From Farysia itapuensis (Eukaryota; Basidiomycota; Ustilaginomycetes; Ustilaginales; Ustilaginaceae), in NCBI GenBank assembly GCA_023212645.1, contig JALBYC010000003.1, positions 868,001-932,000 of the forward strand: DNA of 64,000 bases, given 5' to 3'. Every line of letters begins with the position of its first letter. The first letter of the stretch is position 1. The notes beneath the pieces were generated by a model that worked only from the letters and a program-made list of their open reading frames with translations, was not told where the DNA came from and searched no databases. The position numbers were made by a program, and so were the translations under genes. Below, one piece after another: positions 47,901 to 57,485 of this stretch.

Positions 47901-50415
47901 CGATCGTTTCCGCTCGGGGCAAGTCTGGGTCCTGATACTCGCTGGATGGACGCAGTGTACCAAGATCGTACTCGGCGGCATTGTCCAATCGATTACGAAT
48001 GTCTCGAGAGAAGCCAAGCAGCTTTCGCGATCGAATTCGAACACTGTCAAACACGCTATGGATCCACTTTGCGCGATCTTCGATCGAGATGTTTGCCTTG
48101 CCTGCTGTGATGCGGCCAGCGGCGGCACTCGATCCGATATTGGGACCTTGATCTTGCTTGGCAAGGCCGACTGGTCCGCTGGCCGTATTTGCAAGACGAC
48201 GGTTGTGCTGATCGTGCTGCGCGATTGTGGCGGTCAACTCTCGGGTAAAATAGCGCGCAATGCGGTCAAAGAGCTTGTTGACGAAGCGGGTGATGTTTGT
48301 GGCAACGATGATGTCGCCTCCCTCGATGGATTCGACGGCGGTGCTGAGGAATCTCCATTCCGGCTCCAAGATCTCGGTTTCCTTAAAGTAGATGCTGGCT
48401 TTGAGCTTGAGTCGGAGAAGCTTGAAGAAAAATTTCAGCGCCTGGCGTAGCACAGAGTCGTATCCTTCCGAGATGCACGGTGCCAAGTCCCATCCGCGTT
48501 GCGGATCGGAAACGATGATGCCAGAGTACTGCAGCTTGACTCTGCAGGCCATAGCCAGGGCCGCACGCAAGTCGTCTGTGAGCGAGTCGACAATAAGGAC
48601 ACTGGGCTCTGCCAGCTTTCCGGCGTAGTCCAGTCTGAGACGCAGAGCTCCCTGCATAAGTCGAGTGGGGAAATTGATCAGTGTGATGAGCTCCGCCTCA
48701 AAGGAAGGCAGTGCCATGCGTTTGAACTGGGCATGATTCTGCAATATGGTGTCTTTGGCCTTGGAAATCAGCTGGTACAGGCTGGAGAGGGTGCGCTTCT
48801 CAAACGTGGACTGAAGGGAGCCCTCTTTCTGGATGCGCTCGATGAAAGTGCTGTCGTCGTCTGCTGCAGGACGTCGAGAGCGCGGTTGCTGGTCACGCTG
48901 ATCCTTGTCCTGGGCGTCGTCCTTTTCGTCCGAAACCTTGTGCTTTGTTGCAAGTGATGCAATCTCAAGTGCTTCTGACCCGGTCCACTTCTGCAGGATA
49001 CTGATCTGAAGACGAAGTGATGTGGTGACGTTGTACCAGCTGTACAGCACGGCTAATTTGGCTCGCAGTTCGCTATCGCCCCATGTAGGGACAATCTCGA
49101 TGGCCTTCTTTGTACTGGGGAACTGTTCCTCTGCGCTGTCGATACGGCTGAGCAGCGATCCAATTTGTGCAAGAACGCCAGCTTTGTCTTCCTGCAGGAC
49201 CTGCTTTGGGTTGGGTACACACGACTCTGAGGGTGGCGCGTCTTTAGACGGATCTTGTGCATTGGCAGTCATTGATTGGTCATCTGCTTGGGTCGCTTGA
49301 CTGTCAGCGTGGGCAATGTGTTCTGCCCTGCAAGCCTTGATCTCTTCGACGAGTTCGCGAAGCATTTTGCCGTAACCTTGCTTGAGTCGCTTTTCCTCTT
49401 CTTCTACTGCGCCACGATGCAAGCCTCTGCCTCGCAGCGTTGCCTTGATGTCGAGCCAGCGCTTGTAGCTGATCTGTTGTCGCGTCAAATCCGGTGTGTC
49501 GACCGAGTTGATTCGCTTGGTTTCTGACTTGAGCACTTCCGAGTTGAGCACAGACTCGAGCATGATCTGCCACTCCATGCGCTGCTGCGGATTGAGGATA
49601 GGCGTTTCAACTTCGCCAACGTCGGCCGGGGTATGAAGGTCGACCGGAAAGCTTGGACCAGGAGTCGGCGCCACACCAGAGGCAGTATCTCTAGAGAAGG
49701 GAAACTGCCCTTCTGACGGACCTAGGGAGCGCGATCCTGCGGGATGAGCCACAAAAGGCAGACGCTCGGCATCCCAGTCATCACTGTCATCGCTAGCGCT
49801 CGTGCTCGAGTTCTGCACCGCTCTATCGGTCATCTTGGCCTTGTTGGACCTGCCCTTGTTCCTGACGAGGTCGGATGAAGAAGTGCTACGCGAGAAGTAG
49901 TCGAAATTGCCACTGGACTCATTCGGACGCGGCTGAGAAGCAAAGCCGTAGCCTTTCGGGTCGTCCTCGTCATCGTCGTCGGCGTCTGAGTCAGCCAAAA
50001 CATCGGCGTCGTGATGCATTTGCAGAGCGGCCAAACGCTTTTCCTTGTTTACGTGCTTGGCTACAATGCTGGTGGAAGGATCGTGACTGGACCCATAGAC
50101 ACTCCCAGATACACTGTGGTCTTCCAGCACAGGAGGGATGAAACCAGACGTGCGAGCTTTTGCGCTGCTGACGTGACGAAGGGTTGAGCTGGTACGTGGT
50201 GCTGAGCGAGGGCCAGTCCTTGTACCTACACCAGCTGCTGGAACGCGAGTCTGTGATGATGCAGGAGCTTCGGCAGCAAAAGCCACGCTGCCATTGCGGC
50301 GATTGGCAGCATCGTTCTTGGAAGGCTGTGGCTTCTGCTCGTCCTCTGCACTCTCATCTTGCTCGAGAATAGGCGATTCTCGCACGGACTGCTTGATGCG
50401 ATCAATATCCGTCAT
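44920..50415 (-). CDS. SSK2/Wis4-type MAPKKK of the HOG stress pathway
   Basis: 1831 residues from MTDIDRIKQS; the frame upstream overlaps the RIC1 promoter. A long N-terminal regulatory region includes helical blocks typical of SSK2/SSK22/Wis4. The kinase domain (about 1330-1640) has the Gly-loop FIGGGTFGTVYLA, the Lys in LMAVKEI, the catalytic IIHRDIKPDN, VDFGAAK, and GTPMYMSPEVI. The segment between DFG and SPE is longer than usual and Gly/Met-rich. These kinases phosphorylate the MAPKK PBS2 after a signal from the SSK1 response regulator, activating HOG1. A disordered tail follows the kinase. Divergent from RIC1. Confidence 0.93.
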   Translation of the reverse strand: MTDIDRIKQSVRESPILEQDESAEDEQKPQPSKNDAANRRNGSVAFAAEAPASSQTRVPAAGVGTRTGPRSAPRTSSTLRHVSSAKARTSGFIPPVLEDHSVSGSVYGSSHDPSTSIVAKHVNKEKRLAALQMHHDADVLADSDADDDDEDDPKGYGFASQPRPNESSGNFDYFSRSTSSSDLVRNKGRSNKAKMTDRAVQNSSTSASDDSDDWDAERLPFVAHPAGSRSLGPSEGQFPFSRDTASGVAPTPGPSFPVDLHTPADVGEVETPILNPQQRMEWQIMLESVLNSEVLKSETKRINSVDTPDLTRQQISYKRWLDIKATLRGRGLHRGAVEEEEKRLKQGYGKMLRELVEEIKACRAEHIAHADSQATQADDQSMTANAQDPSKDAPPSESCVPNPKQVLQEDKAGVLAQIGSLLSRIDSAEEQFPSTKKAIEIVPTWGDSELRAKLAVLYSWYNVTTSLRLQISILQKWTGSEALEIASLATKHKVSDEKDDAQDKDQRDQQPRSRRPAADDDSTFIERIQKEGSLQSTFEKRTLSSLYQLISKAKDTILQNHAQFKRMALPSFEAELITLINFPTRLMQGALRLRLDYAGKLAEPSVLIVDSLTDDLRAALAMACRVKLQYSGIIVSDPQRGWDLAPCISEGYDSVLRQALKFFFKLLRLKLKASIYFKETEILEPEWRFLSTAVESIEGGDIIVATNITRFVNKLFDRIARYFTRELTATIAQHDQHNRRLANTASGPVGLAKQDQGPNIGSSAAAGRITAGKANISIEDRAKWIHSVFDSVRIRSRKLLGFSRDIRNRLDNAAEYDLGTLRPSSEYQDPDLPRAETIDVVNHSQMTLSDFMLTLIDHDYFLVYTETLEENGIYLIAEPGLHDKPELIHDLVCKCLQRVRPGEEDTGMAAETTANAVNPDGDDAAEEGAQANALREQIEKQANSMRADDDERPRYILLLSPRDPFMWTGKVMHHVMPRVDITLADRRLRLVADGPKGRLELCKRHFQSIFAQQSGEADAATDDGEGLFPLEILVDQMAHMGRIQSGLEDINKGVYMLSDTIIRKVPEIRRRLRRKGGRAQSHRSHVREAIPEALSGGSDELIQNCYSMAAEHGRRALPFIESTRLRDQMTLALGRLAIDWIAFICDDCVPSERKTFRWAVSALGNANHITSSDNIFRLNEQDFAMLRSKVGACMALLISHFDILGARSSVAKAQEEQERGERDKADRQRITANAEPSLVPAEEFRALRIHGSSEEESQLSVALGPGMGAQMRCNKLDAAIQATEERWIQKMLEWDTARSEIEVEQRIVGRVLDDTRLEDRSLQFLAQSASKITIRWQQGQFIGGGTFGTVYLAVNLDSGGLMAVKEIRFQDISSSPTLYQQIKDEMEVMSMLSHPNIVEYYGIEVHRDRVYIFEEYCQGGSLAALLEHGRIEDETVIQVYTLQMVEGLIYLHSQGIIHRDIKPDNILLDHMGVLKFVDFGAAKILAKNSRTIQRSRKAGPMGGMGMLAAGGEGGKQGGPAGAMASLQGTPMYMSPEVIKGTSDGPQFAADIWSLGCVVLEFATGKRPWSNFDNEWAIMFHIGMAEQHPALPDSSQLSDLGIDFIRQCLTISPRQRPSAIQLKEDPWMRSLIEELDAANEAEAAAELAGTQGEGLDDESYSSGSLDSGNLNNPFAGGAPATPGLGAGAFKSLDRNVSSLNSLRSKWSNDGSTSTGGTNITTPYNPSLTLSASLSYRQQQIAQHQLQQNGKAPSAKSPDKHPEAAEPKPISLRDEGAAVLSQSPPPQHVPGHPNHTHPGYPALFADLQYSKEEHQRQAMLRNDSEFSTITDDS

Positions 50416-50601
50416 AGCTGGGCAAATCTGGATGCTGTCTATAGGATCATTGAGAGATGGAGGAGTAAGGAGAGATGATGAGATGATGGTGGTGTGGAAA
50501 TTTGCTTTCTTGTCCAACGCAAACAGGACCCTTTTTGGTCCTACCACCCCCTTGCACAAGCCACTCGCACTCACACTCACACTTGGGCGAGCTATCATCC
50601 A

Positions 50602-53600
50602 ATGTATTGGCCAACGTCGTCTGCCAAGCGACTGCATCTCTCTCCCTCGGGGTTGGATCAGTCGCGCTCCTATTTGCATTTCGATGCAGATGCGGCACAG
50701 CAGCTGGCAACTGCCCCGGACGAGGATGAAGAGTTGATACAGCTCGCGCGCTCTCGCAACGGTATGATGTGGGCTGGACTGAGCCACAGTACGATCTCCA
50801 TCTGGTCTGCTCGCCCTGCGCAGGTAGTCGCTGCCCTCGTTCGCACGCCGCAAAGCTTGGCCGACTACGGCAAGAATCGACGGCTGGAATGGAGACCCGA
50901 TGCACGAGCCCTGCTGGTCGAGACGGATGAGTCGTACCTGCTCATCTATCACGTCGTCTACCGAGCCCATGGCTCAATATACAGCTACGTTCCACCTTCT
51001 GGGTCTGGATCCAAATCGCGCACCGGCGAGAACCTGGCACCTGGACCCAGCTCGTTGGGCAGCTCTTTTGCGCCGGGGGCCGGTGAAAGTGCTGCCGCTG
51101 GCGACATGAGTCTCGGAGGGCTGTCCGGCGAAGCGTGTGAGCTTCGCTTCAGACTTGTCCTCCGTATCGATGCGGGACTCAGGACGGCAAGCTGCACAGA
51201 CACCCACATGCTCGTCAGCACCACTTCGCCCGCCGCCATTCAGTGCATTCGTTGGCCAGACGACGATCCAGACGCGCCCCCGCCAGACCCCAAAGACCCC
51301 ATGACGCGAACTCGCACCACGCTCGTCAGCTCTTTGCCATGGGTCGTGCAAGACTCAGCCCAAACAGAGATCACAGAGATTGTCCACTCGAGGCCCATGG
51401 ACATGTTTGTTCTGCTCACATCCGATGGCAGAGCCTATGCGGCCAACCTAGACATGCTTAGCGAGTCTTCACCCTGGACAGGAAAGTGTTTTCACGGCTC
51501 GCCCCCTCGGCGACCCTCTCGCACAGCGCCAGACACCTCGGAAGCAGAAGTCAATGGCGATACTAGTGGGGAGCACATTCTGACGAATCAACATCGCGGA
51601 ATCTCTGTGGCCATCAATGCCAAGTTCAGCTTGATAGCAATCGGTCTGGAGGACGGCACTGTTTCTGTCTACAACTACCGCGCTCCTGGACGGACACCTT
51701 TGTTCTCACATACTGTCTCGGTGCGTCATGCGCTCAAGTCAACAGCTAGCTATCTGTCTACCGGCCCCGTACGTTCCTTAGCCTGGACTAGTGATGGCTA
51801 CGCACTGGCGACAGGCTGGGAACACGGCGTTGCTGTCTGGTCGACCTATGGCAAGCTGATGGGGTATACCTTGCGCGAAGACTGGGAGCTCGCCTCGAAA
51901 CACTTTTCCGACGCATTCATGTTTGGCGCACGCAGTCTCTTCTGGGGGCCAGGCAACACGGAGCTATATATCCTATCCCTGCGCAAAACCAACCGAGCCT
52001 TCAAAGCAGACAATCAGCTCTTCGTCCTGCCCTTTGCCAAATCTGCCGTCGCTGGGCAGCATTCTCCCGACAACACACGCTATGCTTTCTTTCAGACAGA
52101 CGACAGTGTGCATGTGTATCGAGGCGCCGATCAGCCCGACATGTCTGTCATCACTCCCGAAAGCGACGTTTGGCAACACATCAAGGTACCTCAATCTTAT
52201 TTGGCTGCCAATTGGCCCATTCGCCATGCTGCTATCAGTGGGGATGGAAACCTGATCGCCATTGCTGGACGTCGCGGGCTGGCTCACTTTTCCACTGAAT
52301 CGGGCCGATGGAAGACGCACAAAAGCGTCGCGCAGGAGCAGAGCTTTCTCGTTCGAGGCGGACTGCAGTGGTTCCAGCATGTACTTATCGCCGCTTGCGA
52401 TGCAGGTGGAGAGCATCAGCTACGTCTGTACTCGAGAGACGCCGATTTGGACTCTGCACAGCTGCTCGACCTCCTTGTCCTCTCCAGCCCCGTCGTGCTG
52501 ACTTCGCTGTTTGACAACAGTCTGTTGGTCTACACAGCCGACAACACCTTTTATCATTTCCTGATCGACCTCACGCCAGACCGTATCCGCCTTCGCTTGT
52601 GTGGGTCCATCACGTTCCAGGGCGTGGTGGGTGAGCCTGCGCGCGTCCGGGGCATGAGCTGGATGATTCCCGAAAGCCAACAGCGCTTCGGCGATCCTGT
52701 AGACGACTTGACCGTAGCGACCATCATTTTTCTGATCGATGGAAAGCTCGTCCTCCTCCGTCCACGCAAAGGCGCAACTCGTGGTCATCGCCTCGATCCC
52801 GAGGATGACGACAACGACGACGCAGAGATGGCGTACGACATGCAGATTTTGGCAGACAAGATCGAGTACTACTGGACTCACTTGCAAGGCATTGGAACGC
52901 TCGAAAACTCCTTGTGGGGCTATGACGGCAGTTGCATCAAGTTGTGGCTAGACGCTCTGCGTATAGCTACCCCGGACGCTAGTGATCTTGCCAGCGGCTC
53001 AGAGGACGAAGACGATGGAGCGGTCGAGTACAAGACGATCGAATCATCCGTCTCCATGCCGCTGGACTTTTATCCGCTCTGCGTTCTGCTGGAGAAAGGC
53101 ATTGTCGTAGGGATCGAGTCCGAAGTCTCTCTGCGCAAATCTCTCGACTTTGCCATATGGCGTACTGTGACCAACACGCATCTCTTCTTGCACCAGATCC
53201 TGCGTAACTATCTCGAGAAAGGGCTGCTGGAAGAAGCAGTCTTCTTTGCCTCATCGTATCAGAATCTGGTATATTTTGCACATGCTCTCGAGATTCTTTT
53301 GCACGCCGTACTGGAGGACGAAGCCGATGCTGGACTTGGCGATGCACTCTACTTGCGCAAAGGCTCTGGCTCTATGCTGCAAAAAGAGCGCAGCATGAGT
53401 TCGCTGCTTGCCGACATTGCTGAAGACCATTTCGATTTTACGCACAATCAGACCCCAAAGCGAGACCTGCATGACTTGCCGCAGTCGCCAGTCAACGTAC
53501 GCTCGCCCTCAAAGGCGACGCTTGACCTTCCGCTGGAACAACGATCGCGTGCTGCCTCACTCGTCACAAAGCTGGAGCAAAAGGCTATCCTGCCTTTAGT

Positions 53601-54360
53601 GGTGGAGTTCTTGGATCACTTCCCTGAAGCGCTTGAAGTGGTTGTCGGCTGTGCACGAAAGACCGAGGTGGCGCGGTGGGCGTATCTCTTTGACGTGGTT
53701 GGCGCACCCCTTTCGCTGTATCAGAAGTGTATCGAGGCCGATCAACTGCGCACGGCAGGGATGTACCTTTTGGTGCTGCACAACCTGGAGCCCTTAGACG
53801 TTTCGATCGCCTACACCATTCGACTGCTCAAGCTGTGCGTGGAGAAACAGGAGTGGGCCATTTGCCAGGATCTGTTGCGTTTCGTGTCGAGTATCGACCC
53901 GTCAGGTGGTGCGCTCAAGATTGCTGTGGACGAGGCTCAGATTCTGAACGATGGGCAGCAGCAACAGCGACCTACCGCGCTACTGCTTCGGACTACTTCA
54001 GCGCCGGTAACTGCATCGCCAAGCACACCCACCAGGCTGGATGTCATGCCGGAAGAGGACGAAGAAGCGGAAGGTGCAATGTTGGCGCCTGAAAGACCCG
54101 GTGTGGGAACGCGTTCCAAATCGGCAAGTCTCTCAACGCCATCCGATTCGCCCAGCCGGCAGATACCAGACTTGACCATCAACGGTCAAGCGCTGTCGCC
54201 CCGACTTGCAGCCATGGGCATCGGTTCCGGCCTCCGTGGACAGGTGCGCCACGGCGTCGGTCTCAGCCTCAGCCGCGTAGGACTGCGAAGCAGCACAGAC
54301 AGAATTTGGGACCAGCCTGTCAGTCCAACATCTCCTTTGTCTCAACTGCCAACCGAGTAA
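50602..54360 (+). CDS. RIC1: RIC1, subunit of the Ric1-Rgp1 Rab6/Ypt6 exchange factor
   Basis: 1252 residues from the MYWPTSSAKRL start, which matches the RIC1 N-terminus; an upstream Met would add 36 unlike residues. The N-terminal half is a WD40-like beta-propeller region, with blocks such as RGISVAINAKFSLIAIGLEDGTVSVY and the GPVRSLAWTSDGYALATGW repeat. The C-terminal Ric1 domain includes YPLCVLLEKGIVVGIE, ATNTHLFLHQILRNYL-type helices, and the later ARWAYLFDVVGAPLSLYQKC block. With RGP1 it loads GTP on Ypt6 at the Golgi for endosome-to-Golgi retrieval. The last 150 residues are a Ser/Pro-rich tail. VPS52 in this same window is an effector-side partner in the Ypt6 route. Confidence 0.92.
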   Translation: MYWPTSSAKRLHLSPSGLDQSRSYLHFDADAAQQLATAPDEDEELIQLARSRNGMMWAGLSHSTISIWSARPAQVVAALVRTPQSLADYGKNRRLEWRPDARALLVETDESYLLIYHVVYRAHGSIYSYVPPSGSGSKSRTGENLAPGPSSLGSSFAPGAGESAAAGDMSLGGLSGEACELRFRLVLRIDAGLRTASCTDTHMLVSTTSPAAIQCIRWPDDDPDAPPPDPKDPMTRTRTTLVSSLPWVVQDSAQTEITEIVHSRPMDMFVLLTSDGRAYAANLDMLSESSPWTGKCFHGSPPRRPSRTAPDTSEAEVNGDTSGEHILTNQHRGISVAINAKFSLIAIGLEDGTVSVYNYRAPGRTPLFSHTVSVRHALKSTASYLSTGPVRSLAWTSDGYALATGWEHGVAVWSTYGKLMGYTLREDWELASKHFSDAFMFGARSLFWGPGNTELYILSLRKTNRAFKADNQLFVLPFAKSAVAGQHSPDNTRYAFFQTDDSVHVYRGADQPDMSVITPESDVWQHIKVPQSYLAANWPIRHAAISGDGNLIAIAGRRGLAHFSTESGRWKTHKSVAQEQSFLVRGGLQWFQHVLIAACDAGGEHQLRLYSRDADLDSAQLLDLLVLSSPVVLTSLFDNSLLVYTADNTFYHFLIDLTPDRIRLRLCGSITFQGVVGEPARVRGMSWMIPESQQRFGDPVDDLTVATIIFLIDGKLVLLRPRKGATRGHRLDPEDDDNDDAEMAYDMQILADKIEYYWTHLQGIGTLENSLWGYDGSCIKLWLDALRIATPDASDLASGSEDEDDGAVEYKTIESSVSMPLDFYPLCVLLEKGIVVGIESEVSLRKSLDFAIWRTVTNTHLFLHQILRNYLEKGLLEEAVFFASSYQNLVYFAHALEILLHAVLEDEADAGLGDALYLRKGSGSMLQKERSMSSLLADIAEDHFDFTHNQTPKRDLHDLPQSPVNVRSPSKATLDLPLEQRSRAASLVTKLEQKAILPLVVEFLDHFPEALEVVVGCARKTEVARWAYLFDVVGAPLSLYQKCIEADQLRTAGMYLLVLHNLEPLDVSIAYTIRLLKLCVEKQEWAICQDLLRFVSSIDPSGGALKIAVDEAQILNDGQQQQRPTALLLRTTSAPVTASPSTPTRLDVMPEEDEEAEGAMLAPERPGVGTRSKSASLSTPSDSPSRQIPDLTINGQALSPRLAAMGIGSGLRGQVRHGVGLSLSRVGLRSSTDRIWDQPVSPTSPLSQLPTE

Positions 54361-55080
54361 AGTGCAACGTGCAGCACGCCTATATGCCTATCTCCATGTG
54401 TGTTTTAAGTGGAACCAGTTCTTCGATGGATGCGACCAATTTGGTTCCCTGCTCTGAGTTCGAACCGCGCTCTCATACCGCCGGCTGGGTCTTTGCATCC
54501 TGTGCCACTCGCGCCACTAGCTGCCGTGTACGAGAATTTGTGAGGCCGATTGCGTGGGGGTGCCACATTGTATAGCCAAGCAAACGGAGGCACGACCAAA
54601 CGTGACCTCGGCAAAGCTCAATTTCTCTGGCCAGCAGCCAGTGCGGCAGGAGCCAAGGGTCTGGCGTTTAGCCGAAGTGTGCGGGCGCTGGACTTGTTAG
54701 TGCTTGCACTTCGCTAAGGGACGGTGGAAAACTCTCATCAACCTCGCTTGGCACACCAGGGGTTTGCTGGGAATGAATTTATCCCGCAGCGGGCGTGAAA
54801 TCCGAAACGGCGTTTTCTGAAGGCATGAGAGGGGGGACTCCGGGACTTGGCGTATTCCACCCCGGCCCCGCGTCGCCTCGCGTCAAAGCGGGCTTCTAAT
54901 CCATCGAAAAATGCGGGGTTGCCACGCAGCGCTTTCACGACTGGCGTCGTCCAGGCACCCCTTCCATGGAACAGCTGATTTTCAAGGTGCATGGCGGTCA
55001 CCACACCGCCAACTTAAAAGGACGTCGAGGTCGAGCTTGGATAGCGGCGCACGGTACGAAATTGCGCTTTTTCTACAGGG
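54361..55080. other. Intergenic region with FAD-oxidase promoter
   Basis: About 720 bp without a recognisable gene. It holds the 3' flank of RIC1 and the promoter of the FAD oxidase. A TTAAAAG TATA-like element lies at 55014-55020, 61 bp before the ATG. GC-rich CCCCGG/CGGGG stretches around 54838-54925 could be zinc-finger repressor sites, but this is weak. No RNA gene was found. Confidence 0.5.
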
Positions 55081-56964
55081 ATGACTTCTTCCACCTATCT
55101 AGGCCTGCTCGTTGCAGCCTTCTTCGCTGCTTTTGCTGCTGTTAGCAATGCTTCACCTGCCGCCGAGTCAGTCTTCAAGCGGGCCTCGACCAACTCGTAT
55201 TGCACTCCAGGTCAAAAGTGCTGGCCTACCGACAAGCAGTGGGCTGCCTTCAACAGTACGGTGAGCGGAAACCTGATCAAGGTGACGCCGTGGCAGAATC
55301 CATGCTTCAGCAACCCAGGACCCTTTGATCTGGCGGCATGTGAGCAGGTCAAGCTCACTTACCAGGACGGCAACTCGCGCGCGAACCAGGTTGGTGCCAC
55401 GCAGATGGACAACTGGTCCTATTGCTACACCAACGCCGGTGAAGTTGGCGACTGCACTTTGGACGCGGCCATCTTGCAGGGTCAGATCAAGCTTGGCCCA
55501 GAGCCTGCTAATAGGCAGTGTCGACTCGGGAGATTGTCGCCATACGCTGTGGCTGTAAGCTCCAACGCCGATGCTCAGGCCGCCGTTGCTTTTGCCACCA
55601 AGAACAATATCAAGATGGTGATCAAGAACACCGGTCACGAGTACCTGGGACGAGGCACAGCGCCAGACACGCTCATGATCTGGACGCACAATCTCAACTC
55701 GCTCACCTTCAACCCCAATTTCAACGGCAATGCGGCCGTCGTTATGGGTGCCGGTGTACAAGCCGAGCCAGCCTACCGCTTTGCGGCACTGAATGGACAA
55801 GACATCACACTGGGCGCTTACGGCTCCGTTGGTGTCGCAGGTGGTTTCGCTCTCGGCGGAGGCCACGGACCTCTTCAGCCCACGTACGGTCTGGCAGTCG
55901 ACAACATCCTGCAATACACGGTTGTCACGGCGGACGCCAAGGTAGTCACTGCCAACGCACAGCAAAACACTGATCTGTACTATGCGCTCCGTGGTGGCGG
56001 AGGCGGCACTTGGGGTGTGGTGACAGAAGTGGTATACAAGACGTACCCGTCGAAGCCAATCGTTGCTGTAGTGTTCAATTTGACCATCAACCCCCTCTAC
56101 ACGCAGGCACAGAAGCTCGCTGCGATCTCGGACTACGTTCAGAACCAGGCAATGTACGAAGTCGGCTGGAGGAAAAAAGGCTGGTCAGGCTACACATTTA
56201 TCACGACAAGCTACATCCTCTTTTCGCACTTCTTGCCTGGCGGATCGGTGGTGGACGGTACGAACGACATGGCCCAGTTCCTACTGTACCTGCAGTCCAA
56301 GCAGGTGGCTCTGCAATGGGTGGTCACTCAAAACATGATTACGCCATTCCCTAACTTCGAGCTGTGTCGTGAACTCATCTTCCGCTTGGGCGAACCAGAG
56401 ACTCCTGTTGCCTACAGCGAACGACTCAGCAGTCGCTTGGTCAGCATCCAACAGTACGACACTGACGCCTCGCGCAAAGCTCTCGGTGACGCCGTTGCCG
56501 CTGCATATGGAGATGCCAACAGTGACGACGGTATTACACCTGCCGATATTCCATACCGCACTGGCGAGTCTATTCAGCTGTATTCGACCGGTCCACCGCC
56601 AACACAGTTTGGTGGTCCTTCCGGTTCCGACACTGGGGTTAACCCGGCATGGCGCAGCAGTATCTGGGAGGTGCTCCTGTTCACCAACTGGATTCAAGGC
56701 ATCTCTCAGGCTGGTCGCAATGCCATTGCGCAAAAGGCGAGCAAGGCTATGGATCACGTGCGTCCCTTTGGTCAAGGAACCTACTTCAGCGAGTCCGACG
56801 TTCTCGAACCCAACTGGCAGACTTCCTTCTTCGGCGCAAACTACAACAAGCTTGTACAGATCAAGAAGAAATACGATCCCAAGAACGTATTCACGGTGTA
56901 CAAGGGCATTGGTTACGAGGGCCAAGAGAATCAACAGGCTTTCCGGTGTTATCAGCAAGCATAG
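55081..56964 (+). CDS. Secreted FAD-linked oxidoreductase (berberine-bridge-like)
   Basis: 627 residues. A clear signal peptide (about 1-24, Leu/Ala/Phe-rich, ending near SNASPA) is followed by a VAO/BBE-type FAD-binding domain (about 150-345). Its flavin site is K-NTGHEYLGRG, where His is the usual covalent anchor. The second BBE anchor, a Cys in the glycine-rich GGHG region, is absent: here GSVGVAGGFALGGGHGPL has no Cys, so a single covalent link is expected. A C-terminal BBE-like segment ends with YDPKNVF, the family's closing motif. These enzymes oxidise sugars, alcohols or secondary metabolites. Substrate unknown. It is followed 520 bp on by an MFS transporter on the same strand. Confidence 0.88.
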   Translation: MTSSTYLGLLVAAFFAAFAAVSNASPAAESVFKRASTNSYCTPGQKCWPTDKQWAAFNSTVSGNLIKVTPWQNPCFSNPGPFDLAACEQVKLTYQDGNSRANQVGATQMDNWSYCYTNAGEVGDCTLDAAILQGQIKLGPEPANRQCRLGRLSPYAVAVSSNADAQAAVAFATKNNIKMVIKNTGHEYLGRGTAPDTLMIWTHNLNSLTFNPNFNGNAAVVMGAGVQAEPAYRFAALNGQDITLGAYGSVGVAGGFALGGGHGPLQPTYGLAVDNILQYTVVTADAKVVTANAQQNTDLYYALRGGGGGTWGVVTEVVYKTYPSKPIVAVVFNLTINPLYTQAQKLAAISDYVQNQAMYEVGWRKKGWSGYTFITTSYILFSHFLPGGSVVDGTNDMAQFLLYLQSKQVALQWVVTQNMITPFPNFELCRELIFRLGEPETPVAYSERLSSRLVSIQQYDTDASRKALGDAVAAAYGDANSDDGITPADIPYRTGESIQLYSTGPPPTQFGGPSGSDTGVNPAWRSSIWEVLLFTNWIQGISQAGRNAIAQKASKAMDHVRPFGQGTYFSESDVLEPNWQTSFFGANYNKLVQIKKKYDPKNVFTVYKGIGYEGQENQQAFRCYQQA

Positions 56965-57485
56965 TTTGACGCTCTTTAGCTTCGTGTAAGCTTGTAATAC
57001 CAAAGTCACTTTATCGCCAGGCATTGTTGGTAGAATTGGCAAGGACGAGGGCAGAACTAGAACTGAAGCGCTCGCTCGGTGAATTCGACTTTGAAAATTG
57101 ACCGAAAAGTAGAATTTTGGGATTGGGATTTTTTCTTGGAATTAATGCCCCCACGCCAAGGCCGTTGGCAGCTGCAGTCGTTTGCGGCAAGTGGCTGCAT
57201 GGCCCGCAGGTTTCGTCTGTCCCGTCCAATGACAACGGGCAGTGGCGGCTGTCGGCTGTCGGGAAATTTTTATTCAGTAATTCGGGTATGTGTGTAGTTC
57301 AACCCCCCGCGGGGTCATTGTGCCAATCAAACGTTGGGGATGGCGAAAACACCGTTTGCGCTCTGCAGAACCGAGGTAGGTCATGAGCAGTCAGTCGCTT
57401 GCACAAGAAGAAAACATGTTCGCATATAAGAGCGATCCGCATGGTAAATGCCTTCCCCTTCGACCTCTTCCAAGACCCGTGCACC
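56965..57485. other. Intergenic region with MFS-gene promoter
   Basis: About 520 bp with no recognisable gene. A CATATAAG element at 57423-57430 lies 56 bp before the ATG at 57486, which supports that start over the upstream ATGs at 57399 and 57441. Confidence 0.5.

Noticed and set aside
54440..54500. A TTCGAA-containing stretch suggestive of a tRNA T-loop
   Set aside because: No T-stem pairing, acceptor stem or anticodon arm could be made on either strand.
57399..57441. MFS starts at 57399 or 57441
   Set aside because: They lie at or within about 20 bp of the CATATAAG box (57423-57430), too close or upstream of it; 57486 fits better.
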